Part shown: piece by piece, positions 32,390 through 40,776 of the stretch
How the letters are laid out: every line of letters starts with the position of its first letter
Numbering within the stretch: the first letter of the stretch is position 1
NCBI RefSeq assembly: GCF_004011805.1
Contig: NZ_RCHJ01000021.1
Coordinates: 1 to 64,000, forward strand
DNA: 64,000 nucleotides
Origin: Piscinibacter defluvii
GTDB lineage: Bacteria; Pseudomonadota; Gammaproteobacteria; Burkholderiales; Burkholderiaceae_C
Direction of reading: 5' to 3'
Notes under the pieces: model-generated
What the model saw: the letters and a program-made list of their open reading frames with translations, nothing else
The model's database searches: none
Told to the model about the DNA's origin: nothing
Position numbers and translations under genes: made by a program

Positions 32390-32417
32390 AATTGTGGATA
32401 ACCGGGGCTATTTCAAG
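32390..32417 (-). promoter_or_regulatory. Sigma-32-like promoter for dnaK
   Basis: On the minus strand, CTTGAAA (32417-32411), 13-base spacer, CCACAATT (32397-32390). Same spacing as the grpE promoter; the -10 half is weaker. Confidence 0.55.
32393..32401 (-). promoter_or_regulatory. Perfect DnaA box in grpE-dnaK gap
   Basis: TTATCCACA on the minus strand, the consensus DnaA binding nonamer, overlapping the -10 half of the dnaK heat-shock promoter. Single copy; no origin features nearby. Confidence 0.5.
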
Positions 32418-32438
32418 GCTGGCGGGCCTGTGGATGGC

Positions 32439-32996
32439 TCATTTCGGCGCGGCCACCGTCACGAGCGCCGGGCGCAGCACGCGTTCGGCGATCAGGTAGC
32501 CCTTCTGCAGCACCATCACCACGGTGTTGGGCTCCTGCTCGGCCGGCACCATGCTGATGGCCTGGTGCTGGTGCGGGTCGAACCGGCTGCCGGGTGCCGG
32601 GTTCAGCTCGACCACCTTGTTGCGCTCGAGCGCCGAGGCCAGCTGGCGCAAGGTGGCGTGCACGCCCTCGAGCAGCTGCTCGTTGGTGGCGTTCTGGATC
32701 GCGATGGCCGCCTCCAGGCTGTCCTTCACCGGCACCATGCTCTCGGCAAAGCTCTCGACGGCGTACTTGCGCGCCTTCGAGATCTCCTCCTCGGCGCGGC
32801 GGCGCACGTTCTCGGTCTCGGCCTTGGCGCGCAGGAAGGCGTCGTTCAGCTCGCGGTGCCTGGCCTCCAGCTCGGCCAGGCGGGCGGCGTCGGACGTGGC
32901 CGTCTCCGGCGCGGTGGCGGCCTCGGCGGCCGGGGCGTTCTCGGGGGCGGCGCCGGCCGGCGGCAGGTCGGTGGCGGGGTTCTCGTTGGGTGTCAT
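32439..32996 (-). CDS. grpE: Nucleotide exchange factor GrpE
   Basis: 185 aa; releases ADP from DnaK. Low-complexity acidic/Ala N-terminus, long coiled coil (~37-95; [32 protein letters not shown]), and the C-terminal beta domain ([38 protein letters not shown]). First gene of grpE-dnaK-dnaJ. Confidence 0.96.
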   Translation of the reverse strand: MTPNENPATDLPPAGAAPENAPAAEAATAPETATSDAARLAELEARHRELNDAFLRAKAETENVRRRAEEEISKARKYAVESFAESMVPVKDSLEAAIAIQNATNEQLLEGVHATLRQLASALERNKVVELNPAPGSRFDPHQHQAISMVPAEQEPNTVVMVLQKGYLIAERVLRPALVTVAAPK

Positions 32997-33026
32997 GACA
33001 CGGAGCGAAACAAGGTCAGCCGGCCA

Positions 33027-33054
33027 CCTTGGGGTGCTTCTCCCCGGTTTCAAG
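33027..33054 (-). promoter_or_regulatory. Sigma-32 heat-shock promoter for grpE
   Basis: Minus strand: CTTGAAA (33054-33048), 13-base spacer, CCCCAAGG (33034-33027). Close match to the heat-shock consensus, 31 bases before the grpE ATG. Confidence 0.75.
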
Positions 33055-33066
33055 AGGGCTTTCGAA

Positions 33067-33072
33067 AATAAT
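33067..33072 (+). promoter_or_regulatory. -10 element for leaderless hydrolase gene
   Basis: AATAAT, six bases, then ATG 33079; no ribosome-binding site. It lies back to back with the grpE heat-shock promoter. Confidence 0.4.
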
Positions 33073-33078
33073 CCGGCC

Positions 33079-34065
33079 ATGCGGCGCCGCCACCTGCTGA
33101 CCCTGGCCCTCGTCGGCCTGCCGAGGCGGGCGCGGCCGGCCGCGGCCTTCGTCGACGAGACCTGGACCGATCCCGGCCGGTCGGGCCGGGCCCTGCCGCT
33201 GCGCCTGCGCTGGCCGGCCGGCGACGGCCCCTGCGCCGCGGTGATCCACTCGCACGGCCTGGGCGGCAACCGGGCCGGCGGCGCGGCCTGGGGCGAGGCC
33301 TGGCAGGCGGCCGGCTTCGCGGTGATCCACCTGCAGCATCCGGGCAGCGACACCGACACGCTGCGCGAGGACGGCCTGCGCGGCCTGCGCCGCGCGGCCG
33401 GGCTCGAGGCCTACCTGCAGCGCGTGCGCGACGCGCAGTTCGTGCTGGACGAACTGCAGCGCCGGCGCGCGTCCGGAGGGCCGTGGGCGCGCCTGCGGCC
33501 GGAGGCGATCGGCTTCTCGGGCCACTCCTTCGGCGCGCGGCTGACCCAGGTGCTGGCCGGCGAGCGTCCGCCGCGGGCGCCGGCGCAGGCGCTGGAGCGC
33601 CTGGCCGAGCCGCGCCTGCGGGCGTTCATCGCGTTCAGCCCGGGCTTCGGCGAGCGCGACGGGCTGGACGAGGCCGCCGTGCAGCGCCGCTTCGGCGCGA
33701 TCACGCGGCCCTTCCTGTGCGTCACCGGCACGCGCGACGACGCGATGGTCGTCGGCGACGCCAGCAACGCGGCCCGGCGCGCCGTCTACCGCGGCCTGCC
33801 GCCGGGCCGGCGCGCCCAGCTGGTGCTGGACGGGGCCGACCACATGACCTTCGGCGGCGGCTCGGGCGTGGCCGAGCGCCCCGGCAGTGCGCGGCTGCTG
33901 CGCCGTGCGCCCGGGGCGGCGGATCTGGAGCCGGAGCACCAGCGCGTGGTCGCGGCCGTGACCACGGACTGGTGGCGCTGGACGCTGCTCGGCGACGGTG
34001 CCGCCCGCGGGCGGCTCGACCGGCCCGCCGGGCTGGCGCCCGGGGACCTGTGGCAGATCGGGTGA
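33079..34065 (+). CDS. Exported alpha/beta hydrolase, dienelactone hydrolase-like
   Basis: 328 aa. The N-terminus ([23 protein letters not shown]) resembles a short signal peptide. Oxyanion region [12 protein letters not shown], nucleophile elbow [13 protein letters not shown], acid in [11 protein letters not shown], and catalytic His in [10 protein letters not shown]. Substrate unknown; PAF-acetylhydrolase and dienelactone hydrolase relatives share this layout. Divergent from grpE. Confidence 0.8.
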   Translation: MRRRHLLTLALVGLPRRARPAAAFVDETWTDPGRSGRALPLRLRWPAGDGPCAAVIHSHGLGGNRAGGAAWGEAWQAAGFAVIHLQHPGSDTDTLREDGLRGLRRAAGLEAYLQRVRDAQFVLDELQRRRASGGPWARLRPEAIGFSGHSFGARLTQVLAGERPPRAPAQALERLAEPRLRAFIAFSPGFGERDGLDEAAVQRRFGAITRPFLCVTGTRDDAMVVGDASNAARRAVYRGLPPGRRAQLVLDGADHMTFGGGSGVAERPGSARLLRRAPGAADLEPEHQRVVAAVTTDWWRWTLLGDGAARGRLDRPAGLAPGDLWQIG

Positions 34066-34078
34066 GGGCCGCGCGTGG

Positions 34079-34519
34079 TCAGCGCCCGCGCCGCGGCGTT
34101 TCGGCCGTGGCGCTCCAGCGCTCCCACTCGGCCAGCTTGCGGCGGTCACGCTTGGTCGGCCGGCCCTGCTCGATGGCCAGCGCGGGCTCGGCGGCCAGGC
34201 GCTGCTGCTCGGCCAGCCGGCTGCGCAGGGCCAGGCTGTCGGCCGTTTCCTCGTAGAGCGCCTGCGCCACCGGCGCGGGCCCGCGCACATTGGCGAGACG
34301 GCGCACGACCACCGTGCGCGGCACCTGGCCCTGGCGCAGCGCCACCGTGTCGCCCTCGTGCAGCTCGCGCGAGGCCTTGGCGGCCTGACCGTTGACCTGC
34401 ACGCGGCCCTTGGCGGCCTCCTCGGCCGCCAGGCTGCGCGTCTTGAAGAAGCGCGCGGCCCAGAGCCACTTGTCGAGCCGCACCCGGCCGTCGCCGCTGT
34501 CGTCGTCCTCGTCCTTCAC
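34079..34519 (-). CDS. hslR: Heat-shock RNA-binding protein Hsp15 (S4 domain)
   Basis: 146 aa. S4 RNA-binding domain (VRLDKWLWAARFFKTRSLAAEEAAKGRVQVNGQAAKASRELHEGD, about 10-60) and a basic C-terminus (RPTKRDRRKLAEWERW), as in Hsp15, which recycles stalled 50S subunits. GTG 34519 overlaps the tctE stop by four bases; the acidic start (VKDEDDDSGDG) is typical. Confidence 0.9.
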   Translation of the reverse strand: MKDEDDDSGDGRVRLDKWLWAARFFKTRSLAAEEAAKGRVQVNGQAAKASRELHEGDTVALRQGQVPRTVVVRRLANVRGPAPVAQALYEETADSLALRSRLAEQQRLAAEPALAIEQGRPTKRDRRKLAEWERWSATAETPRRGR

Positions 34520-35913
34520 GGGGCGGGATTCTGCGCCAGCGGCAGCCGCACCACCGCGGCCAGTCCGCCGCCCTCGCGGTTGACGAGGGCGATGCTGCCC
34601 CCGAGCGTGCGCACGATCTCGTGGCAGATCGCCAGCCCGAGCCCGGTGCCGCCGCCCCTGCCCGCGGCGAAGGGCTGGAACAGCCGCGCCTGCTGCTCGG
34701 CCGAGAGGCCCGGGCCGCGGTCCTCCACGCGCAGCTCGGCCATGCCGTCGCGGGCCGCCAGGCGCAGGGTCAGCGGGCTGCCCGGCGGTGCGTGGCGGAT
34801 CGCGTTGTGCAGCAGGTTGCGTGTCAGCTCGCGCAGCGCCCAGTCGTGGCTGCGGATCGGCGCCGGCACCGTCTCGATGTCGAACTCCAGCGCGGCCTGC
34901 GCGATCAGCGCGCCGAGGTCGAGCGCGACCGTGCGCGCGGCCACCGCCCAGTCGCTGACCGGCGCGTCGCCCTGCTGGCGCATCTGCTCGACCTTGGCCA
35001 GCGCGAGCATCTGGTTGGCCAGCTCGGTGGCGCGGTCCACGGTGTGCGCCACCTCGGCCAGCGCCTGGGCCGGCTCGACGTCGCCGCGGCGTGCCGACTG
35101 CAGCTGCGCCTTCAACACCGCCAGCGGCGTGCGCAGCTGGTGCGCGGTGTCGCGCACGAAGCGCTTCTGGTGCTCGAGCAGCTGGGCCAGCCGGCCCATC
35201 ACGTGGTTGGTCGCGTCCAGCAGCGGCTGCAGCTCGCGCGGCGCGCGCCCGGCCTCGATCGGCGAGAGGTCGTCCTCGGCGCGTTCGCGCAGCTGCGCGC
35301 TGAGCGCACGCACCGGGCGGGTGGCGACCTGCACGACGAGCAGCACCACCGCCGTCAGCACCGCCAGCAGCGCGGCCTGGCGCCACAGCGTGTCGACCAG
35401 GATCTGGCGCGCCAGCGTCTGGCGCAGCTCGAGCGTCTCGGCCACCTGCACGGTGGCCATGCCGCGGCCCTCGGGCCCGGCCACCGGCTGCAGCAGCACC
35501 GCCATGCGCACCGGCTCGCCGCGGTAGCGCTCGTCGTAGAAGTCGACCAGCGCCGCGTACGGCCCCTTGGCCGGGATGCGGCCGTGCCAGGCCGGCAGGT
35601 CCTCGAAGCCGGAGACCATCTCCCCGCGGAAGCCGCTCACCTTGTAGTAGAGCCGGCTGCGGTTGTCGGCCTCGAAGGCCTCCAGCGCGGAGTAGGGCAC
35701 GTTGGCCTGCAGCACGGCGGCGTCGCCGCGCCCGACCACGGCGAGCTGTTCGCCGATCGACTTGGCCGAGGCCAGCAGCGTGCGGTCGTAGGCCGTGTCG
35801 GCGGCACGCAGCGCCTGGCGGTACAGGCTCGCGGTGTTGATCGCCACCCCCAGCAGCACCGGCACGAGGATGCCGATCAGCAGCTGGCTGCGCAACGACA
35901 GACGCAGGTTCAC
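34516..35913 (-). CDS. tctE: Sensor histidine kinase TctE
   Basis: 465-aa membrane sensor. TM1 at ~9-28, periplasmic sensor (~30-180), TM2 (~183-200), HAMP-like segment, HisKA with FVRDTAHQLRTPLAVLKAQLQ, and a HATPase domain (NLLHNAIRHAP, DRGPGLS, GGTGLGLAI). It pairs with TctD, which overlaps it by GTGA. TctDE systems induce the tricarboxylate transporter encoded divergently here. Confidence 0.9.
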   Translation of the reverse strand: MNLRLSLRSQLLIGILVPVLLGVAINTASLYRQALRAADTAYDRTLLASAKSIGEQLAVVGRGDAAVLQANVPYSALEAFEADNRSRLYYKVSGFRGEMVSGFEDLPAWHGRIPAKGPYAALVDFYDERYRGEPVRMAVLLQPVAGPEGRGMATVQVAETLELRQTLARQILVDTLWRQAALLAVLTAVVLLVVQVATRPVRALSAQLRERAEDDLSPIEAGRAPRELQPLLDATNHVMGRLAQLLEHQKRFVRDTAHQLRTPLAVLKAQLQSARRGDVEPAQALAEVAHTVDRATELANQMLALAKVEQMRQQGDAPVSDWAVAARTVALDLGALIAQAALEFDIETVPAPIRSHDWALRELTRNLLHNAIRHAPPGSPLTLRLAARDGMAELRVEDRGPGLSAEQQARLFQPFAAGRGGGTGLGLAICHEIVRTLGGSIALVNREGGGLAAVVRLPLAQNPAP

Positions 35914-36581
35914 CCCTCGGCCTTCAGCAGGTAGCCGAGCCCGCGCAGCGTCACCAGCTGCACCCCGGTGGCGGCGAGCTTCTTGCGCAGCCGGTAGGCC
36001 ACCACCTCGATCGCGTCGGCCTGCACGTCCTCACCCGGGAACACCGCCTCGACCAGCTGCTCCTTGGCCACCGCGCGGCCGCCACGCGCGAGCAGGGCGC
36101 GCAGCAGCGCGCCTTCGCGCGGGGCCAGCTCCAGCGGCGCGCCGCGGAAGTAGACCGCACCGCTGGCGGTGTCGCAGCGCAGGCCGGCGAACTCGGTGTG
36201 GTCGGGCTCGGTGGCCTCGGCGCCGGCGCGGCGCGCCAGCGCGCGCACGCGCGCCTCCAGCTCGTCGAGGTCGAAGGGCTTGGGCAGGTAGTCGTCGGCG
36301 CCGGTGTTCAGGCCGAGGATGCGGTCGCCCACCGTGCCCCGCGCCGTGAGGATCAGCACCGGCGTGCGCAGGCCCTCGGCGCGCGCCTGGCTGAGCACCT
36401 GCAGGCCGTCGAGGCCGGGCAGGCTCAGGTCGAGCACGATCACGTCGGGCAGGCTGGCGCGCCAGCGGTCGAGTGCGCGGGCGCCGTCGGCGCACAGCAG
36501 CACCTGGATGCCGCGGCGCTCGAACGAACGCTGCAGCGTGGTCTGCATCGCCGGGTTGTCCTCGATCAGCAGCAGCTTCAT
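35910..36581 (-). CDS. tctD: Response regulator TctD (OmpR family)
   Basis: 223 aa. Receiver domain with phosphoacceptor D51 (VIVLDLSLPGLDG) and conserved K in DDYLPKPFDL; winged-helix C-terminus (LELAPREGALLRALLARGGRAVAKEQL ... YRLRKKL). First gene of tctDE, 138 bases from the divergent tctC start, so it probably activates tctCBA from that gap. Confidence 0.92.
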   Translation of the reverse strand: MKLLLIEDNPAMQTTLQRSFERRGIQVLLCADGARALDRWRASLPDVIVLDLSLPGLDGLQVLSQARAEGLRTPVLILTARGTVGDRILGLNTGADDYLPKPFDLDELEARVRALARRAGAEATEPDHTEFAGLRCDTASGAVYFRGAPLELAPREGALLRALLARGGRAVAKEQLVEAVFPGEDVQADAIEVVAYRLRKKLAATGVQLVTLRGLGYLLKAEG

Positions 36582-36719
36582 CGGCCGGGCGAGTCTCGGG
36601 CATCGCGCGCACGGCAGCGGGTGCTCCGGCCCCGGGGTTTTCCCGGCCCCGGTGGACAGCCGACTGACAGCTTGCGCCACGACCATCATCATCGAGATTC
36701 CCACCACGGAGACCCGCCC

Positions 36720-37679
36720 ATGCGTCGCGACACCTTCCTGCGCAGCCTTGCCGCCCTTGCCGCCACCGGCGCCCTGCCGCTCGCGGCCCGCGCGGCCGGC
36801 GAGAACCTGAAGATGATGATCCCCGCCAACCCCGGCGGCGGCTGGGACACCACCGGCCGCGCGCTCGGCAAGGCGCTCCAGGAGGCCGGCGCGGCCTCGG
36901 TGCAGTACGAGAACAAGGGCGGCGCGGCCGGCGCCATCGGCCTGGCGCAGTTCGCCAACGGCAGCAAGAACGACCCGAACGCGATGATGGTGATGGGCGC
37001 GGTGATGCTGGGCGGCATCATCACCGGCAAGCCGCCGGTCAGCCTCTCGCAGGTCACGCCGATCGCGCGGCTGACGAGCGAGTACAACGTCTTCGTGCTG
37101 CCGGCCAACTCGCCCTTCAAGACCATGAAGGACGTGATCGAGCAGCTGAAGAAGGACCCGGGCAGCGTCAAGTGGGGCGGCGGCTCGCGCGGCTCCACCG
37201 AGCACATCGCCGCGGCGATGATCGCGCGCGAGGTCGGGGCCGATCCGGCCAAGATCAACTACGTCGCCTTCCGCGGCGGCGGCGAGGCGGTGGCGGCCAT
37301 CCTGGGCGGCAACGTCTCGATCGGCGGCAGCGGCTACAGCGAGTTCGCCGAGTACATCGCGGCCGGCAAGATGCGTGCGATCGGCGTCACCTCCGACAAG
37401 CGCATCAAGGGCATCGACGTGCCCACGCTCAAGGAGCAGGGCGTCAACGTGGTGATCGGCAACTGGCGCGGCGTGTACGGCGCCAGCGGCATCACGCCCG
37501 ATCAGCGCAAGGCCCTGACCGAGCTGGTCACCAAGGCCACCAAGACCAAGTCCTGGGCCGAGGCGATGGAGAAGAACGGCTGGACGCCCGCCTTCATGGC
37601 CGGCGCCGACTTCGAGAAGTTCGTCGACGACGAGTTCGCGAGCCTGCGGGCGGTGATGGCCAAGTCGGGAATGATCTGA
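36720..37679 (+). CDS. tctC: Tripartite tricarboxylate transporter binding protein TctC
   Basis: 319-aa periplasmic binding protein with a signal peptide (1-26, ending ARAA). Typical Bug/TctC fold motifs: MMIPANPGGGWDTTGRALG, YENKGGAAGAIG, KWGGGSRGSTEH, GGGEAVAAILGG. It captures citrate-like acids for TctBA. Its stop overlaps the tctB ATG by one base. Confidence 0.93.
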   Translation: MRRDTFLRSLAALAATGALPLAARAAGENLKMMIPANPGGGWDTTGRALGKALQEAGAASVQYENKGGAAGAIGLAQFANGSKNDPNAMMVMGAVMLGGIITGKPPVSLSQVTPIARLTSEYNVFVLPANSPFKTMKDVIEQLKKDPGSVKWGGGSRGSTEHIAAAMIAREVGADPAKINYVAFRGGGEAVAAILGGNVSIGGSGYSEFAEYIAAGKMRAIGVTSDKRIKGIDVPTLKEQGVNVVIGNWRGVYGASGITPDQRKALTELVTKATKTKSWAEAMEKNGWTPAFMAGADFEKFVDDEFASLRAVMAKSGMI

Positions 37680-38173
37680 TGCACGCCCGGCACGCCGCGG
37701 TCGCGGCCGGCACGTTGTTGCTGGCGGCGACCATCGTGGTCGGTGCGACGCAGATCAGCGGCGAGGCCGGCTACGGCGGCGTCGGGCCGAACTTCCTGCC
37801 CTGGGTCGTCGGCCTGGCGCTGCTGGCCTGCGGCGCCGGCCTCGCCTGGCAGGCGGCCACCGGCGGCTTCCGCGACTTCGACACGCCCTCGGGCAGCGAA
37901 CGCGGCCACTGGCCCGGTTTCGTCTGGGTGTCGGCCGGCATCCTGCTGAACGCCGCGCTGATCACCACGATCGGTTTCATCCTCAGCTGCGCGCTGTGTT
38001 ACCTGCTCGCGGTGCGCGGCTTCAAGTCGGCCGAGGGGCGGCTGAGCTTCACCCCGCTGTCGTGGCTGGCCGACCTGCTGGTGGGCGCCGCGATCGCCGC
38101 GCCGGTGTACTGGATGTTCGGCAAGCTGCTGGCGATCAACCTGCCGGGCCTGACCACCACGGGCTGGATCTAG
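37679..38173 (+). CDS. tctB: Tripartite tricarboxylate transporter small subunit TctB
   Basis: 164 aa with four predicted membrane segments (~7-24, 37-54, 80-105, 133-150). Poorly conserved family, recognised by size, topology and position between tctC and tctA. Confidence 0.9.
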   Translation: MHARHAAVAAGTLLLAATIVVGATQISGEAGYGGVGPNFLPWVVGLALLACGAGLAWQAATGGFRDFDTPSGSERGHWPGFVWVSAGILLNAALITTIGFILSCALCYLLAVRGFKSAEGRLSFTPLSWLADLLVGAAIAAPVYWMFGKLLAINLPGLTTTGWI

Positions 38174-38182
38174 GAGCGGCGC

Positions 38183-39673
38183 GTGGACATCCTGAACAAC
38201 CTGATGCAGGGCTTCGCGACTGCCGCGACGCCCGTCAACCTGCTGTGGGCGCTGCTGGGCTGCACCATCGGCACCGCGGTGGGCGTGCTGCCGGGTATCG
38301 GCCCGGCCACCGCGGTGGCGATGCTGCTGCCGATCACGCTCAAGGTCGACCCGACCGCCTCGATGATCTTCTTCGCCGGCATCTACTACGGCGCGATGTA
38401 CGGCGGCTCGACCACCTCCATCCTGCTGAACACGCCCGGCGAGGCCGGCTCGATGGTGACGGCGATGGAGGGCAACCTGATGGCCAAGCACGGCCGCGCC
38501 GGCGCGGCGCTGGCCACCGCGGCGATCGGTTCCTTCGTGGCCGGCACCATCGCCACCGTGCTCGTCACGCTGTTCGCTCCGCTGATCGCCACGCACGCGG
38601 TCAAGCTCGGCCCGCCCGAGTACTTCATGCTGATGCTGCTGGCCTTCTGCACCGTCAGCGCGGTGCTGGGCAAGAGCACCCTGCGCGGTCTGACCTCGCT
38701 GTTCGTGGGCCTGTCCATGGGCCTGGTGGGCCTGGACCAGATCTCCGGCCAGGCGCGCTACACCGCCGGCGTGCCCGAGCTGCTCGACGGCCTGGAGGTG
38801 GTGCTGATCGCGGTGGGCCTGTTCGCGGTGTCGGAGGCGCTCTACGTGGTGCTCTACGAGGGCCGCGTCGACGAGTCGCAGAACAAGCTGACCAAGGTGC
38901 ACATGACGGGCGCGGAGTGGCGCCGCTCCTGGCCGGCCTGGCTGCGCGCCACCTTCATCGGCTTCCCGTTCGGCACCGTGCCGGCCGGCGGCAGCGAGAT
39001 CCCGACCTTCCTGAGCTACGCCACCGAGAAGAAGCTCAGCAAGCACAAGAGCGAGTTCGGCACCACCGGCGCGATTGAGGGCGTGGCCGGGCCCGAGGCG
39101 GCCAACAACGCCGCCATCACCGCGACGCTGATCCCGCTGCTGACGCTCGGCATCCCGACCTCCAACACCACCGCCATCCTGCTCGGCGCGTTCCAGAACT
39201 ACGGCATCAACCCCGGGCCGCAGCTGTTCGACACCAACGGCGCGCTGGTCTGGGCGCTGATCGCCTCGCTGTACATCGGCAACGTGATGCTGCTGGTGCT
39301 GAACCTGCCGCTCGTCGGGCTGTGGGTGAAGCTGCTGAAGATCCCCAAGGCGCCGCTGTACGCCGGCATCCTGATCTTCGCCACGGTGGGCGTGTACGGC
39401 ATGCGCCAGTCGGCCTTCGACCTGGTGCTGCTGTACGCCATCGGCCTGCTCGGCCTGGTGATGCGGCGCTTCGACTTCCCGGCCGCGCCGGTGGTGGTGG
39501 GCATGATCCTCGGCCCGCTGGCCGAGGCGCAGCTGCGCAACGCGGTGTCGATCGGCGAGGGCAGCTTCGCCGTCTTCGTGCAGCGCCCGGGCTCGCTGTT
39601 CCTGCTCGTGGTGATCGTCGCGGTGCTGGTGCTGCCGCGGCTGATCCGCATGCGGCGCCGGCACCGGTTCTGA
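38183..39673 (+). CDS. tctA: Tripartite tricarboxylate transporter large subunit TctA, GTG start
   Basis: 496-aa permease with about ten membrane helices. Conserved [19 protein letters not shown], the repeat [61 protein letters not shown] and [20 protein letters not shown] 38183 follows AGGAG. It converges with hemH 14 bases away. Confidence 0.95.
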   Translation: MDILNNLMQGFATAATPVNLLWALLGCTIGTAVGVLPGIGPATAVAMLLPITLKVDPTASMIFFAGIYYGAMYGGSTTSILLNTPGEAGSMVTAMEGNLMAKHGRAGAALATAAIGSFVAGTIATVLVTLFAPLIATHAVKLGPPEYFMLMLLAFCTVSAVLGKSTLRGLTSLFVGLSMGLVGLDQISGQARYTAGVPELLDGLEVVLIAVGLFAVSEALYVVLYEGRVDESQNKLTKVHMTGAEWRRSWPAWLRATFIGFPFGTVPAGGSEIPTFLSYATEKKLSKHKSEFGTTGAIEGVAGPEAANNAAITATLIPLLTLGIPTSNTTAILLGAFQNYGINPGPQLFDTNGALVWALIASLYIGNVMLLVLNLPLVGLWVKLLKIPKAPLYAGILIFATVGVYGMRQSAFDLVLLYAIGLLGLVMRRFDFPAAPVVVGMILGPLAEAQLRNAVSIGEGSFAVFVQRPGSLFLLVVIVAVLVLPRLIRMRRRHRF

Positions 39674-39687
39674 TACTGGCGCGCCGT

Positions 39688-40776
39688 TCAGTCCGCGGCG
39701 CCGGCCGCCAGCGCCCGTTCGCGTTGCGCGGCCAGCAGACCGGCCGCCGGCGGTTCGACCGGCCAGCCCTGCATGTGGCGGATCGCGATCGCGGCCAGCG
39801 CGGCAATCCAGGCCGGGTCGTCGTTCAGGCAGGGGATGTAGTGGTAGGCCTGGCCGCCGGCGCCCAGGAAGGCCTCGCGCACCTCCTGGTCGATCTCCTC
39901 CAGCGTCTCCAGGCAGTCGGAGGTGAAGCCGGGGCACATCACGTCGACCCGCTGCACGCCGGAGCGGGCGAGTTCGATCAGCGTCGGCTCGGTGTAGGGC
40001 TGCAGCCACTCGGCCTTGCCGAAACGGCTCTGGAAGGTGACGAGCATCTGGGCCGGGTCCAGGCCGAGGCGCTCGCGCAGCAGCCGTGCGGTGACGAGGC
40101 ATTCGCAGTGGTACGGGTCGCCCAGCAGCAGCGTGCGCTTGGGCACGCCGTGGAAGCTCAGCACCAGGCGCTCGCCGCGGCCCTCGCGCTGCCAGTGCGC
40201 CTCGACGCGCCGCGCCAGCGCCTCGATGTAGAGCGGGTCGTCGTGGTAGCGGTTCACGGCACGCAGCTCGGGCAGGTGGCGCACCTGGCGCATCCAGTCG
40301 GTCACCGCGTCGAGCGCGCTGGCGGTGGTGGAGCCGGCGTACTGCGGGTACAGCGGCAGCACCAGTACCCGCGTGGCGCCTTCGGCCTTCAGCGCGTCGA
40401 GCTGGCTAGCGATCGACGGGTTGCCGTAGCGCATCGCGTGGCGCACCAGCACCGGGTGGCCGCGTTCGCCGAGGAAGCCGCGCAGCAGCGTGGCCTGCTT
40501 CGCGGTCCAGACGGCCAGCGGCGAGCCGGCCTCGGTCCAGATGCTGGCGTACTTCTTCGCCGAGCGCGCCGGGCGCACGCGCAGGATGATGCCGTGCAGG
40601 ATCGGCCACCAGGCCCAGCGCGGGATCTCCACCACGCGCGGGTCGCTCAGGAACTGCGCCAGGTAGCGGCGCAGCGCCGCGGGCGTGGGCGCATCGGGTG
40701 TGCCGAGGTTGACCAGCAGCACGCCGGTGCGCCCGGCGCTGCCGTGCCGGTACGGGGGTTCGGGGGCGAAGGTCAT
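39688..40776 (-). CDS. hemH: Ferrochelatase
   Basis: 362-aa enzyme inserting ferrous iron into protoporphyrin IX, the last step of heme synthesis. [13 protein letters not shown] at the start, metal-site His in [30 protein letters not shown], and [20 protein letters not shown] 40776 overlaps the stop of the LOV/PAS kinase gene (ATGA), so the two are translationally coupled. Confidence 0.96.
   Translation of the reverse strand: MTFAPEPPYRHGSAGRTGVLLVNLGTPDAPTPAALRRYLAQFLSDPRVVEIPRWAWWPILHGIILRVRPARSAKKYASIWTEAGSPLAVWTAKQATLLRGFLGERGHPVLVRHAMRYGNPSIASQLDALKAEGATRVLVLPLYPQYAGSTTASALDAVTDWMRQVRHLPELRAVNRYHDDPLYIEALARRVEAHWQREGRGERLVLSFHGVPKRTLLLGDPYHCECLVTARLLRERLGLDPAQMLVTFQSRFGKAEWLQPYTEPTLIELARSGVQRVDVMCPGFTSDCLETLEEIDQEVREAFLGAGGQAYHYIPCLNDDPAWIAALAAIAIRHMQGWPVEPPAAGLLAAQRERALAAGAAD

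Noticed and set aside
32393-32401. A replication origin at the DnaA box
   Set aside because: Only one box, no AT-rich unwinding region, and no dnaA, dnaN, gidA or rpmH genes nearby.
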